The translations under genes were made by a program, and so were the position numbers. 64,000 bases of DNA from Bacteriovoracaceae bacterium (GTDB taxonomy: Bacteria > Bdellovibrionota > Bacteriovoracia > Bacteriovoracales > Bacteriovoracaceae), in contig CANCFT010000017.1 of NCBI GenBank assembly GCA_947377285.1, forward strand, positions 1-64,000. The letters run 5' to 3'. Shown in pieces: positions 18,101-26,741 of the stretch. The notes beneath the pieces were generated by a model. That model ran no database searches. It saw nothing but the letters and a program-made list of their open reading frames with translations, and had not been told where the DNA came from. Position 1 is the first letter of the stretch, and each line of letters begins with the position of its first letter.

Positions 18101-18212
18101 AACTTGAAGATGACTCATAACTAGCTGGAGTAATGATAGAAATATCATCAATTTCCCCAGCGAGAATTTTGAAATTTGAAACCATTAATAATAAAAAGAG
18201 AATAATTTTCAT
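15111..18212 (-). CDS. Large exported protein with ten Cys-pair repeats
   Basis: After a signal peptide (MKIILFLLLMVSNFKILAG) and a Ser-rich stretch come ten tandem repeats of about 62 residues, each with a Cys pair. The pairs are 153/167, 215/229, 274/295, 341/361, 407/420, 462/484, 530/543, 588/601, 645/662 and 709/729, with a last Cys at 771. The surrounding pattern is a helix ending (F/Y)xxC, a polar loop of 12-21 residues, a second Cys, and another amphipathic helix. This suggests disulphide-clasped helical hairpins stacked into a rod. Residues 780-1033 are Cys-free and helical. I recognise no known repeat family. An AGGA site lies 7 nt before the ATG. It forms an operon with the pseudo-receiver gene downstream. 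Confidence 0.72.
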   Translation of the reverse strand: MKIILFLLLMVSNFKILAGEIDDISIITPASYESSSSSSQTFASKVKVGIGDIINTDAVALVKKKIAPYSKDLTSYFPKPGELDSFVDKIAQEGKNTYLSEGLSDSKLIRFYEFLGNKLVGGFVDKILSAKGVTDSARREIWVKKILAPFQECIGRSKNSQYDASYCMDTLTTSLVPSAGIGIVYELSRTNLSSSMPEDLQNSFNKNQVNIYKSCLAKTKNLASDVEDCALVAMRSGVISVTDSKLSKTISEATSTPVIAKSVKNLVWPEFTTCTQKVGTDKSVNTGISEQFMDCIDGLVSNTGIQIVQDKINTNSSVKSNFKKTEIEKISLDESKNFKDCVQSQKKNNIRNAGMLDTHKCENIVTNDITYKVVLKTLSQSAKDSFKNDNNLGLKFSNLGKETLDLCWSNDQSQKQRDDCLKKTIITFSQSIAANKLDVAIPKSQSNKKELTAISMTEFGKCLEKQLPSNISEAQNLNSQINTCSNKLTLNIALEVAKASVQSAAFNSKIEPQQTVEILNKFVETQFKKCLGEVPTDLKISQCSGALKKDVAMTIATSQVRASSNGKMPPKDSEELVNTLVNQKFNSCIGLTPTDDQLNECVANLTKAATKSIVISYEKKQILEQLSTDTVPKNLKVVESNFSNCVDQPLKASEVSKKMDECTKSFALDFAKELGELKLNSLMQSVLGLNSYNDQKKTIEQILFKYNECLNDLKKYEIQDGLLDKLSTCTEGLERRGINLVSNTINTWMSTEEKDAATLIVKNEFARFIPCLSGLLPSTPYSPTLQANAESILKPVSLMIAQYIEYSPEVAKRTLDEITKKLAGDLKDVATNPDSRKALIDTLYNNGALDQFLKSMIRSDVKSSIEKISDSELPKDLKIALLAKDNFDKIFASAEGKALKDMVMEKMLKPILMDQASVKSPLMVAAMDSVKDRVIKTLVSSPHFGDQIIKSSVQNQINNLDGFTRFMAKALYGSKSLNWEQIRTSANGIIAENYIRENILLPKFKGTIFSKEEENKINTEAEKLVKAAIKKYD

Positions 18213-18439
18213 GGTCCATTCCTATCTTTAGTACACCGTACTATAACGGCATAAATGGGAGTTATCTTTAAGATTTATAAAGAATTGGCTTGATTGAATG
18301 GGGCCAAAAAGGGACTTAACTCCTTACAGAAGTAAAAAAAGGCTTACAGTTGAGCGAAATTGTCGACTATCAAAGAGTCTCAGTGTTAAGAAGATAACAA
18401 TCATACGCAGTTTTTGCGGGCATCAATGAGGAGTTCAAA

Positions 18440-19288
18440 ATGGGAAATCATATTAAAGTTTTAGCTAAATTAAGTTTGCTTTCAGCGTTATTAGTATTCG
18501 CTAGCTGCGGAGGCGGCGGCGGTGGATCTTCTTATGGTCCAAAATCATCTCCATATATCTACGCATCTGATTACGTTGCAGCTTTAAATAGTGTAGATGG
18601 AACTTATTCAACATCACTTCAATTAGATACTTATCAAACATTGCGTTCAGCTCAACCAGGTCAAGAGCAATGGTTTGTTATTTGGGACGCAAAATATTCA
18701 GAATATAAAGCGGTTAGTTTAAACTATGTGCGCACTATTGTTTATTACGATTATTATTCAAATAATCAAGCTGTCGCATCAGAATTTAGATCAATTGAGA
18801 GAGGTGATATTCTTTCTGGTCAAATTAATGGGGATTATTACGGGAATGATTACGAAGTTGTTGATCGCCGTATAAGTGGTTATTACGAAGGAAGAAATTC
18901 TGGATACCTTTACGAAGATGAAGCAGGATCATTAGATGTAAGTCTAATGGCCAAAGAAAAAGAAAAAATGAATTTTTATGAAAAAGCATCAAAAGTTTCA
19001 TTCGTTTATAACGTAAGTTTAGAAACTTCTATGTCAATGGTTACTCTAGGTACTAAAATAGAAAAAATGCTTTCACACGGTAACGGAGAACTTACTCAAA
19101 AAGACCAAACAGCTCTTATGGGAGATTTGAAAACGTTAACTGGAGTTAGTTTAGAAGAGATCCAAGCAGCTTCTACTGATCCAAAATTAAAAGCAGATGT
19201 CCTAGCTAAAGTCGCAGAAAAAATTGGTACTACTTCTCAAAATCTTGAACAAAAATTTCTTCCAGAAGTTTTTGGAATTACACTTTAA
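18440..19288 (+). CDS. Predicted lipoprotein with poly-Gly after the lipidated Cys
   Basis: The N-terminus has a signal and lipobox (LLVFASC) followed by GGGGGGSS, a flexible tether often seen on outer-membrane lipoproteins. Residues about 35-150 are rich in Tyr, Ser and Asp with beta-type spacing (for example YYDYYSNNQAV); residues 170-282 are helical (LMGDLKTLTGVSLEEIQ). No family is recognised. A GAGGAG site lies 7 nt before the ATG and a strong terminator follows, so it is a single-gene unit. It diverges from the repeat-protein gene with a 227-bp shared upstream region. Confidence 0.72.
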   Translation: MGNHIKVLAKLSLLSALLVFASCGGGGGGSSYGPKSSPYIYASDYVAALNSVDGTYSTSLQLDTYQTLRSAQPGQEQWFVIWDAKYSEYKAVSLNYVRTIVYYDYYSNNQAVASEFRSIERGDILSGQINGDYYGNDYEVVDRRISGYYEGRNSGYLYEDEAGSLDVSLMAKEKEKMNFYEKASKVSFVYNVSLETSMSMVTLGTKIEKMLSHGNGELTQKDQTALMGDLKTLTGVSLEEIQAASTDPKLKADVLAKVAEKIGTTSQNLEQKFLPEVFGITL

Positions 19289-19315
19289 ATACGAATAATT
19301 AGATTAAACTAAATC

Positions 19316-19344
19316 AAAGGGCTCCATTTGGGGCCCTTTTTTTT
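19316..19344 (+). terminator. Intrinsic terminator after the poly-Gly lipoprotein gene
   Basis: AAAGGGCTCC pairs with GGGGCCCTTT (one T-G pair), followed by a run of T. Confidence 0.9.
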
Positions 19345-19436
19345 AATCAAATTCCCAATGTAAAATTTTCTTGATCCCTATTCATTTTACTCTTTGCTGA
19401 GTAAGTTCCATTGAAAGTATTCAATGGAGTTACACT

Positions 19437-20630
19437 ATGTTTAAATTAACCGTCTTTTTTCTAATGTGTTTGTTTTTTTCCGAATCAAATGCCTTTTTGG
19501 TTACAACTTACAAGACAGATAAATTAAATTATCAAGTTCCAACTAGAGTTATAGTTGCTGGAGCGGGTGATAACTTAGGGACACTTTTCCAACAAGTCGC
19601 AAGAAGCAAGGCCCTTAAGTATAATCAGCTCAATTCAACTGAACAAATTGTATTAATTACGGCAAAAGAACCAGATGGAGATAATAAAGCACTTTTAAAA
19701 AGTTGGGGCTTTACTACTCAAAGTGATAGTTGGCATACGTTTAACGGAGATACGCTATTAGATGAAGTTGTGAAGTTTAAGCAAATTGCTTCAATAGATA
19801 TTTTTAGCCATAGTTCCGCTCAGCACGGTATTCACTTAGATGGAAGAGCACACCGCTTAACTTTGAATACTAAAAACTTAGATAGATTAAAAGGGCATTT
19901 TATGAAAGATGCTTACGCCTTTCTTCACGGTTGTAATGCTGGTTTTATGTTAGCTCCATTCTTGTCTCAAGTTTGGGAGATCCCAGTGGCCGGTGCAATG
20001 ACTTCTACAAATTTTCAAAGACTTCATAATGATGGAAATTACTATTTAACAGAAGAGGGATTTTTTCCTAATACTGATTGGGCCCAATCAAATGATAAAA
20101 CATTTGATACTAGCATGGCCTGTAACGCTGGTTTATGTAAAAGATTAAAACCAGACAATAATCCTTACACTGGTTTTTGGGGAGAGTACACTGAAGGTGG
20201 ATTACCATTTTTTAAATTCTTTTGTTCAAAAAATTCAACTGAAGTTTGTACACGAATCATGGCCAAATCTCTATTAAGTTATATTGGGACAACTAATTTA
20301 AAACCTACTTCTAATCTCACAGAATATAGAAATGCGGTTGTAGATTTCCTGTGTCCAGTAAGTGCTAAAAAAGATCTACGTAAAGAATGTGAAGCAAATC
20401 TAGAAAATGCACTAGTTACAGGGGACTATACTTACAACCCATTTACAAAAACACAAGTTCAATGCGATTTTCAAAAATGTGAAGCCGAAATTAAATGTAA
20501 AAATGTCATTCTTTCAACAATCGCAAAACCTGGTACATGCGAATTGATCAATACATTTGAAGGAAAAGCGACAACAATTGTTAGAGAATACAAAGCTTAT
20601 ATGGAAGCTTATAAATATTTAGCGAATTAA
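19437..20630 (+). CDS. Secreted caspase-like (DUF4347/CHAT-type) protein
   Basis: A signal peptide (MFKLTVFFLMCLFFSESNA) precedes a domain with the layout of caspase-fold peptidases. One strand ends in DIFSHSS, with candidate catalytic His125, and a later strand ends in FLHGCNAG, with candidate Cys166. VAGAMTSTNFQ follows, like the strand after the Cys in DUF4347 and CHAT proteins. The C-terminal third (about 265-397) is Cys-rich (CDFQKCEAEIKCK) and probably disulphide-linked. The family call rests on the His/Cys arrangement and the HGCNAG motif and is moderate. A GGAG site precedes the ATG; a terminator separates it from the next gene. Confidence 0.52.
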   Translation: MFKLTVFFLMCLFFSESNAFLVTTYKTDKLNYQVPTRVIVAGAGDNLGTLFQQVARSKALKYNQLNSTEQIVLITAKEPDGDNKALLKSWGFTTQSDSWHTFNGDTLLDEVVKFKQIASIDIFSHSSAQHGIHLDGRAHRLTLNTKNLDRLKGHFMKDAYAFLHGCNAGFMLAPFLSQVWEIPVAGAMTSTNFQRLHNDGNYYLTEEGFFPNTDWAQSNDKTFDTSMACNAGLCKRLKPDNNPYTGFWGEYTEGGLPFFKFFCSKNSTEVCTRIMAKSLLSYIGTTNLKPTSNLTEYRNAVVDFLCPVSAKKDLRKECEANLENALVTGDYTYNPFTKTQVQCDFQKCEAEIKCKNVILSTIAKPGTCELINTFEGKATTIVREYKAYMEAYKYLAN

Positions 20631-20635
20631 AAAGT

Positions 20636-20674
20636 AAATCCAACTGTCCAAAGTTTAGACAGTTGGATTTTTTT
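20636..20674 (+). terminator. Intrinsic terminator with 17-bp stem
   Basis: AAATCCAACTGTCCAAA pairs with TTTAGACAGTTGGATTT around a single G with one mismatch, then continues into T residues. The centre reads GTCCAAAGTTTAGAC. Confidence 0.85.
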
Positions 20675-20742
20675 AATTTACCAAAATTTAAAGTGTTGAG
20701 GCTCTATATAAGTATTGGATCGAATCTTGCTTACAAAGCTTT

Positions 20743-23700
20743 ATGAAGACATTAATACTTTCGCTCTATCTATTTTCAATTAGCATTATTCTCCAGGCAG
20801 GTGAATCGGTTGTGCCTTTGCAAAAAGGTGTAAGGATACCAAGTGATGATTTGCTGTATGAAGGTAAAGTACTCACTTCACGAGAGGCACAGAGTTTAAG
20901 CAATACTAAACAAATTGACCTCTCTCTATTGCAACCAAAACCAAATCAGATTTGGCAATCTGAAAAAACTTTGCTGAATGACCAAGAGGTTATTTCATTA
21001 GAAGAGCAAAGTACGTTAACTTTTGAAGGGTCTCTGACCTCTAATACGGGCCTCTATCGATTTAATGCCATTGAATTGAATGGTTCAAAAATTTATACCA
21101 TTCATCTCGATAAGACATTACATTCGTTACTTTTAAGAAAAAATATTCTTCGCAATTTGGGCTATAATATTCCGGCCATAAAATATCTAAAAAAAGTGAC
21201 GATCGAATTTAAAACGCTTGAAGACCGTGAACAGTTTTTAAAAAAAGACATTCCAGAGAACACACTTGGTGCAGCTGAACGCTGGGTGAAAAATATTAAT
21301 GGATTAAGTCTTGATTTGTATGATGTTGCTGTGACAGAGCCTTCCGAAAATGATTTTTACAATATCGCGATGGGCGTTCCTACTCAAACTTTGAATAGCC
21401 GCACACTTCGATCCTTACTCATTCCTTATTCAATTCTAGATTTATTTGAAAGTATCAATCAGTTTAGCTGGGTAGACGGAAAAATTGACAACAATGCAGT
21501 AATTCTTTCTCATTTTACAGGGAATGAATTCTCAACAACATTAGAAGATGCTCAATGGATGTTAAGAAAATTTAACTTATTATCACGTTCAGATATTGAA
21601 TCATCTGTTCGATTGTCGTTTTTTCCTGAGGATGTTGGAGCTGTCGTTGTTGAAAAAATTATCTCTCGAAGAAATTCACTCAATAAACTATTTTCAGAAA
21701 AAGCTCAAGATTTACCTTTTAATCAGAAAATTACAATTGCTGAAGTTGTAAAATCTGGAAAAGTCATTCAAAAGGAATATCCTGGTTACGCTTCCCGTTT
21801 TGCTTATGGTGATGCAGATTCTCCATTTGCCCAATTACAATATTATTTATATTCAAAGATTCAAAGTAACGTGATTGATAATCTTATTGCAAAGTTCAAT
21901 ACAAATTTAGTTGGATACGATCTCTCAAAGATTCGCTCTGATTTTTTTAAAAAACAATTTTCTGACGGACTTAACCATTTTCTTCAAACAGGAGAGATTA
22001 ATCCAATCGGTATTTCAACTTGGAGTACTCCAACTTTTAATGCCCAATTAATTTTTTCGAGAGATATTGTTTTAGGGAATTATCTAGGCACTGATAATCT
22101 TGTTCAGTTGGCAGATACATTTGGTGGAAGCATTGACCTTGGACTTTATATGGGAGTCGAAGGATTTGGAAACAATTTATCAAGTGGAGTTAAAGCAAGT
22201 ACGGCATTAGTCAGAACATTTTCTCATGTTAAACCAGTGAAAAGTTTAAAACTTAGCTTAAAAGAGCCATATAAAAATATGTTTGTAAATCTTTTGAAAA
22301 GTACACTGAAAGAGCAATATTTTTCATTGTCAGAATTACAAAATGCAACTGATTCAAAAGATGAAAAAGCTAAAAAAGTCCAAAATATATTAAAAGAAAT
22401 TAATAAATATTTAGATACAGGCGAATCCCTAATTATGACTGATCGATTAATGCCATCAGCAGAAGTGAAATTAAATTTTGCCACTGGTTTAATTGGCGCC
22501 GGAGTCGGAGCTTCCGTTGGTGTGACTACTGTTAAGCGTATTCAATTTTATAAGAAGAGTGCAAAAGTTCTTCAGATCTATGACGATAAAGGTTTTGTTG
22601 AAGACATTAATTTAAGTTTTCAGTTAAATGAGTATATTCCTATTTTAAAAGTGACTGGTAAATATAATCGTGGAAATTACAATTTAAAGTCTTACATGGT
22701 TAACCTTTCATCTGACCTTGATGAAAATCCGAATCTTTATTCAAACTCTCTTGGAGTATACAATATCCTTAAAGATAAAAACTTTGAATTACTTAATACA
22801 ACAACAACTCCAGTAAAAATGCTGGCCGAATTTAAGGACCGATCATTGGCTTTTTCACTTTTCTTTTGGAAATTGAAAGCAGTGAAAGGGAAGACATACT
22901 ACAATTTAGAAGCAAAAGATGGATTGAATGGTAGTTATTTTAGTTTGAATAAAGATTTTTTAAATGGAATCAACACAGAATCTTTTTCCAAGCAAATAGC
23001 TAATTATTATCTAGCTGAACAAACGGCCGGAGATGTAGCTCTCTCAGTTGATGGTGAAGCCAATCCAGGAGACAGTTTTTTTGGACGCTCAACAACGAAA
23101 TCAATTCGTTTTGAAGCTGCACTCACAAGCGAGAAGAAATTTGAGCGCAAGTTCCTTTCATTATCAGATTCAAAAATGGGATGGGCGCTCAAACCTCAAA
23201 AACTAATTATGATGATGAAAGCTGTTAATGATAAATTTCAAACTCAACTTTTTGATACGACTCAAGTTGATTTTGAAAAATTGAGGTTGTTCAAAATTGG
23301 TTATCATTTGAATTTATACGACAAAGGAATTGAACGGCTTAATAACATCAAACTTTCTGAGATTGAAGCCATTGAGACTCGTTATAAAGTTGAACGTAAA
23401 TGTTTTGGGAATCAAACTAATAACGAAACAGCTCAATGTGGCGATTTGAAAATGATTAAATGGAATTTAAAAAAATGTCAAAAAACGCAATTAGATGAGG
23501 ATCTCGCTAGTTGTGATGTTGAATTAGTTGAGCAATTGTTTGCTGATTTAAATTTTGAAGATTTTAAAACTATTATAGGACTGAATAATTTATATGTCTT
23601 CGCTACGATGGATGGATTTAGACAGAATTCTGAAATTTTAAACGACACAATTTATTCCAACACTATTGGCAAAATTGGAAGTAAAGAGTGGAGTGGACCT

Positions 23701-23775
23701 CTCGATGTTGTCCGTGAACTCTTGGGTCTTTCTAATGGCGAATTCTCTGGAAGTTGGATGAGGGAGTCAATATGA
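20743..23775 (+). CDS. Large secreted protein of unknown function
   Basis: The signal peptide MKTLILSLYLFSISIILQA is followed by about 990 residues without a recognised domain. The N-terminal 100 residues resemble a propeptide-like beta/alpha region. A glycine-rich hydrophobic segment (LIGAGVGASVGVTTVK, about 582-597) is the only membrane-like patch and is short. Residues 590-760 alternate hydrophobic and polar residues as in beta sheets. Four Cys lie near 880-930 (CFGN, CGDL, KKCQ, SCDV). Its stop overlaps the subtilase start as ATGA, so the two are translated together. This suggests it is a partner, substrate or chaperone of that protease. Confidence 0.62.
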   Translation: MKTLILSLYLFSISIILQAGESVVPLQKGVRIPSDDLLYEGKVLTSREAQSLSNTKQIDLSLLQPKPNQIWQSEKTLLNDQEVISLEEQSTLTFEGSLTSNTGLYRFNAIELNGSKIYTIHLDKTLHSLLLRKNILRNLGYNIPAIKYLKKVTIEFKTLEDREQFLKKDIPENTLGAAERWVKNINGLSLDLYDVAVTEPSENDFYNIAMGVPTQTLNSRTLRSLLIPYSILDLFESINQFSWVDGKIDNNAVILSHFTGNEFSTTLEDAQWMLRKFNLLSRSDIESSVRLSFFPEDVGAVVVEKIISRRNSLNKLFSEKAQDLPFNQKITIAEVVKSGKVIQKEYPGYASRFAYGDADSPFAQLQYYLYSKIQSNVIDNLIAKFNTNLVGYDLSKIRSDFFKKQFSDGLNHFLQTGEINPIGISTWSTPTFNAQLIFSRDIVLGNYLGTDNLVQLADTFGGSIDLGLYMGVEGFGNNLSSGVKASTALVRTFSHVKPVKSLKLSLKEPYKNMFVNLLKSTLKEQYFSLSELQNATDSKDEKAKKVQNILKEINKYLDTGESLIMTDRLMPSAEVKLNFATGLIGAGVGASVGVTTVKRIQFYKKSAKVLQIYDDKGFVEDINLSFQLNEYIPILKVTGKYNRGNYNLKSYMVNLSSDLDENPNLYSNSLGVYNILKDKNFELLNTTTTPVKMLAEFKDRSLAFSLFFWKLKAVKGKTYYNLEAKDGLNGSYFSLNKDFLNGINTESFSKQIANYYLAEQTAGDVALSVDGEANPGDSFFGRSTTKSIRFEAALTSEKKFERKFLSLSDSKMGWALKPQKLIMMMKAVNDKFQTQLFDTTQVDFEKLRLFKIGYHLNLYDKGIERLNNIKLSEIEAIETRYKVERKCFGNQTNNETAQCGDLKMIKWNLKKCQKTQLDEDLASCDVELVEQLFADLNFEDFKTIIGLNNLYVFATMDGFRQNSEILNDTIYSNTIGKIGSKEWSGPLDVVRELLGLSNGEFSGSWMRESI

Positions 23776-26654
23776 TTTGCAAATATTTAGTTTCCTTAAT
23801 TTCGGCAATACATTTTATTAGTCATTCATTTGCTGCTGACCCAATAAGTTTTAGTGATCCATTGTTCTCAAAGCAGTGGGCCCTGAAAAATAGCGGTCAA
23901 GGTATTTATAAATCGATTTCTGATCTTGAGCGAATTAAAATTGTAGGAATTCCAGGAAGCGATATCAATTGGGTCGATACTAACTTAATTCCAACTACAA
24001 AAAAAGAATTAATTGTTGCAGTCTTAGATAGTGGGTTAGATACAGGCCATCCTGATTTGGTCGGACGAATTTGGTTTAATGATCAACTTTGTACGAATGC
24101 ACCTAACGCCAAAATTCTTCCTTGTAATGGTTTTAATTTTTTAGATGGAAACAATAATTTAACTGACGATGTCGGTCACGGAACTCACGTGGCAGGAGTT
24201 ATTGCTGCCAATCGAAATTCAATTGGTATTGCTGGAGCAGCTGATCCTCGTATTAAAATAATGCCGCTAAAAGTATTAAACTCTCAGGTTAATGGTTTTG
24301 TTTATAATGGAAAACTTATTACTGATGTTATTGCAGATGCAATGGTTTTTGCTATTAAAAATGGAGCGGAAGTAATCAACTTGAGTTTGGGCTGGCCAAA
24401 ACTGATTGATACTATAAAGGTTCGACAAGCATTCCAAATGGCCGAGGAACGAAATGTAATTGTCATAGCTGCTTCTGGAAATAATAGTAAAGACTTGCCG
24501 ACCTTTCCTTGCGCTTATGAAAATGTTGTTTGTGTTGGAGCTGTTGATAATAGAGGAGAGTTAACTGATTTTTCTAACCATGGTTCGAAAGTTGATATCG
24601 TTGCTCCGGGCGAATATATTATTAGCACTATCCCACGTGCGATTGAATCAAGAGTCCTTCGAATAGCTAATTATGATGTTAAACGAGGATCGAGCCAAGC
24701 AGCACCTTTTGTCACGGCTGCAGTGGCAACTCTAAAATTATTAAATCCAGGATTGAGTAACGATTTAGTCCGGTCCTTATTATTTCAAAGCTCTGAACCT
24801 TTAAAACAATCAACAAATAATCGATTTGTAAAATATGGGGCCCTTAATTTCAAAAATCTTTTAGAGAAAGTAAAGGCTATCTCTGAAGTTGCATTTGTTA
24901 TACCTCAATTAAAAGATATGACGGAAATTAAATTTCACTCAGCTGATAAACGTTTTGCCTTTAAATTACCTTTGAAAAATATTTCAACTCAAAATTATAC
25001 AGGAAAGATTTGTCTTGAGAGTTCTTCTACCGCCATTGAGTTTGATCAAAAATGTTTTGAGGTTAAAAATCTACAAGGATTTGCCTCAACTTTAATTCAG
25101 ATAAATGGGCGCTTGTTAGATTTATCTCTCGACTCTCATATCCAGATATCTGTTCAAATTGATCAAAAAATCTTTAATACTAGCTTAGTTTTTAGCAGGG
25201 ATTTAAATCAAGATACCGAACTCAAGACACACGTGATTCAAGGCGGGAATTTTGATGAAATGGGAATTCTCAATGGAGAACGAAAAATATCAAAAATGAT
25301 CAGAGTCATTGATAAATACCACCGGATCAATCATCCAGAATATTTTTATTTGGAAAAAGCTAAGCAAACAGCAACATCAACAGTCGTCTCATTTTTAACT
25401 GCTGAAAATGGAGACAATAACTATAAAGTCAAGTCGATTACCCTCCCAGTCGTCAATCGAGTCCTATCCATTCATCGTCAAGATATTAATCATGATGGAG
25501 TTGTAGATATTTTTATTTATGCACTTTCGGCTAAAAAAGACCAACTCTTATTTTTTAACTTTGATAATCAACTCAATCCACTTTTTGGAAAATATTCACT
25601 ATGGTCTATGCCCCTTTCAACTTTTGAAGGTTTGCCTATTGATGGTGGAGTTGAAAAATTTGAATGGACACAGATTACTCATCCACAATTGGGAAGTCTC
25701 ATTGTTCCTTCTATTTTTAGAAGTTACTCAATGCCAGAAGCGGATAATTCAAAAAATATTTTGGACCGAATCACTCAAACGACGAATCACCAATTTTATT
25801 TGAATCCTAAACTTCAATCAACTGATGATTCAATGAAAATTGAATTGCGAGTTTTAGACACTGTCAATGCAATGAAAAAATTGAGAAATGATTTTCAATT
25901 ATATTCCAATCAAACCATTCAGCTTTTCAAGCCTTTGCCTCAAACACAAGAGCAATCCCAAAACGGTGAAATACACTCGTTACTTTCTATAGAAACGGAT
26001 GGACAAAAAATTTATAAAGAAATGATTTTAAAATCTGTTGGTTTAAGCTCTCAAGACACCAATGGAATCTTTGGATTAGAAAGTGCATTAGTCTATCCGT
26101 TGATTGATACTGCAACTGGAAATTTATCATCAGATTTTCTTTTTACATCTTTACTCAATCGCTCAGGCGCTGAATTTCTCATTCAAAGTCATTCGACATT
26201 TTCTGATCCTCTCATTCTTACTCAGGAATGGGAAAATCCCATTATTGGAGTCATCGGAGGTTTTAACAAATTAGAAGAGAGAGCTTTTTTGGTTGAAAAT
26301 CGTTCAAGCCTTACTTTGCTCAAATCTAATGGCGAGCGCTCAGATCTTCCAATCTACCGGGATTCTAGTTTTCCTGGGCAAAATTTTTCGGAAACGCTCA
26401 TGCCAATTTTGGTTCAAGGGCTTCCAGGAGTTTACGTCAATTCTACTTTGATTTACGGATCACGTCTTTACAGTATGATAGACTCTAACTCTGGTCTCAT
26501 AAGGCCATTGCAATTGAGTGTTGATATTCCCGATGGATGCGTCCCGTTAAACCCAGAATCCCTCGAAGAAAAAACTCAATTTCATTATTCCTTTTTATGC
26601 GTTGATCAAAACAAGCAAACGTCTCTGAAATTTCTTCCATTGCTTGGGCATTAA
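23772..26654 (+). CDS. Secreted subtilisin-like serine protease (S8) with long C-terminal region
   Basis: The catalytic triad is complete: D86 in AVLDSGLD, H136 in GHGTHVAG and S308 in GSSQAAP, with the oxyanion Asn near 237 (AASGNN). The signal peptide MICKYLVSLISAIHFISHSFA supports ATG 23772, preceded by GGGAG; an in-frame TTG 18 nt earlier is less likely. There is little prodomain between the signal and the catalytic domain (about 75-345). Residues 350-960 are beta-rich and carry a calcium-loop-like DINHDGVVD near 569, as in FG-GAP repeats. It is coupled to the 1010-residue gene upstream. It is probably exported for digestion of prey or environmental protein. Confidence 0.9.
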   Translation: MICKYLVSLISAIHFISHSFAADPISFSDPLFSKQWALKNSGQGIYKSISDLERIKIVGIPGSDINWVDTNLIPTTKKELIVAVLDSGLDTGHPDLVGRIWFNDQLCTNAPNAKILPCNGFNFLDGNNNLTDDVGHGTHVAGVIAANRNSIGIAGAADPRIKIMPLKVLNSQVNGFVYNGKLITDVIADAMVFAIKNGAEVINLSLGWPKLIDTIKVRQAFQMAEERNVIVIAASGNNSKDLPTFPCAYENVVCVGAVDNRGELTDFSNHGSKVDIVAPGEYIISTIPRAIESRVLRIANYDVKRGSSQAAPFVTAAVATLKLLNPGLSNDLVRSLLFQSSEPLKQSTNNRFVKYGALNFKNLLEKVKAISEVAFVIPQLKDMTEIKFHSADKRFAFKLPLKNISTQNYTGKICLESSSTAIEFDQKCFEVKNLQGFASTLIQINGRLLDLSLDSHIQISVQIDQKIFNTSLVFSRDLNQDTELKTHVIQGGNFDEMGILNGERKISKMIRVIDKYHRINHPEYFYLEKAKQTATSTVVSFLTAENGDNNYKVKSITLPVVNRVLSIHRQDINHDGVVDIFIYALSAKKDQLLFFNFDNQLNPLFGKYSLWSMPLSTFEGLPIDGGVEKFEWTQITHPQLGSLIVPSIFRSYSMPEADNSKNILDRITQTTNHQFYLNPKLQSTDDSMKIELRVLDTVNAMKKLRNDFQLYSNQTIQLFKPLPQTQEQSQNGEIHSLLSIETDGQKIYKEMILKSVGLSSQDTNGIFGLESALVYPLIDTATGNLSSDFLFTSLLNRSGAEFLIQSHSTFSDPLILTQEWENPIIGVIGGFNKLEERAFLVENRSSLTLLKSNGERSDLPIYRDSSFPGQNFSETLMPILVQGLPGVYVNSTLIYGSRLYSMIDSNSGLIRPLQLSVDIPDGCVPLNPESLEEKTQFHYSFLCVDQNKQTSLKFLPLLGH

Positions 26655-26656
26655 TG

Positions 26657-26740
26657 ATATCTTCCCCGGATGAAAACTTGAATTACTCGTTCTGATCCAT
26701 TGGGGGTCAGGACCTAATTTTTATTAGTCCAGGGGGATAT
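26657..26740 (+). promoter_or_regulatory. Candidate autoregulatory leader of the S6-S18 gene
   Basis: The 87-nt gap before the ATG can form three helices. ATATC-TT-CCCC (26657-26667) pairs with GGGGGATAT (26732-26740), which contains the Shine-Dalgarno. Inside are CTGATCC/GGTCAG (26692-26710) and GGACCTAAT/ATTAGTCC (26710-26730), each with one bulged base. Leaders bound by the S6:S18 pair are known in other bacteria; a match to that specific motif is inferred, not shown. Confidence 0.45.
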
Positions 26741-26741
26741 T

